64,000 nt of DNA from Bufo bufo (taxonomy: Eukaryota; Chordata; Amphibia; Anura; Bufonidae), in NCBI RefSeq assembly GCF_905171765.1, contig NC_053390.1:502611336-502675335 (forward strand). Reading direction: 5' to 3'. Positions 63,837-64,000 of the stretch are shown here, one piece after another (position 1 is the stretch's first letter; each line of letters opens with the position of its first letter). The translations under genes and the position numbers were made by a program. The notes under the pieces were generated by a model that worked only from the letters and a program-made list of their open reading frames with translations, was not told the origin of the DNA and ran no database searches.

Positions 63837-63867
63837 TAAAAAAGCTTTATATCTCTATCACTTAGCT

Positions 63868-64000
63868 CAGGGCTTGACAAATTTCCGTGGAATCTAGGAG
63901 CCAGCTAAAAAAGTTAGGAGCCGTTTTTTTTTTCAACCTTTACAAAGCCTTATTTTCAGCGACAAAAATAACACCTCTTAAATTAACATATAAAGAAGTC
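63868..64000. mobile_element. Start of a hAT-like element, cut by the window end
   Basis: Begins cagggcttgacaaatttc, a hAT-style CAGGG end, followed by gtggaatctaggagcc and an A/T-rich part. The other end is outside the window, so only the left TIR style supports it. Confidence 0.4.

Overview
The window looks like a piece of an anuran amphibian (frog or toad) nuclear genome. No bacterial genes, operons, rRNA or tRNA are visible, and I could not establish any host protein-coding exon. What fills it is a deep stack of transposable elements: Tc1/mariner transposons with TA duplications, hAT elements with 8-bp duplications, foldback MITEs with TAA/TTA duplications, a chromodomain Ty3/gypsy element, a Gmr1-type Ty3/gypsy element, a Penelope-like element with a GIY-YIG endonuclease, a DIRS-like element, an L1/Tx1-like LINE and a CR1/L2-like LINE tail. 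This mixture is typical of large anuran genomes; the species cannot be named from the sequence.

Layout. 1-7.2 kb: foldback elements, one carrying a LINE tail with a 5-bp target duplication, and a mariner-like remnant split by a 3.3-kb insertion. 7.2-7.85 kb: a CpG-rich, ETS-site-rich stretch with a TATA-like box and a perfect minus-strand splice donor, the best candidate for a host promoter. 7.8-15.8 kb: foldback elements, then a 5-kb palindromic 'accordion' repeat (about 9.4-14.8 kb). 15.8-19 kb: diverged repeats and a Tc1 fragment. 19-28.7 kb: a decayed DIRS-like element split at 21.7-27.4 kb by a hAT element, which itself holds an inner repeat, a Tc1 element, a second accordion repeat and a MITE. 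28.8-30.3 kb: a Tc1 copy. 30.5-35.8 kb: a full-length chromovirus with broken gag-pol. 36.2-37.2 kb: mostly low-repeat sequence with weak promoter or exon signals. 37.3-43.2 kb: four different Tc1 elements end to end with only TA-rich linkers; two have intact transposase ORFs. 43.4-49.3 kb: a Gmr1-like retrotransposon with one intact 1522-codon gag-pol ORF. 49.3-50.3 kb: another Tc1 copy. 50.7-63.4 kb: an L1/Tx1-like remnant cut apart by a minisatellite-bearing hAT MITE and by a 7.7-kb hAT element containing a 5.4-kb Penelope-like element and a second copy of the 28.8-kb Tc1 family. The window ends in the start of another hAT-like element.

The coding content is transposition machinery: DD34E transposases bind and cut their own terminal repeats, and retroelement gag-pol proteins package, copy and integrate RNA. 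The intact members (transposases at 37.5 and 39.1 kb and the Gmr1 gag-pol) suggest recent activity. The broken ones are a record of insertion order, which can be read from target-site duplications.
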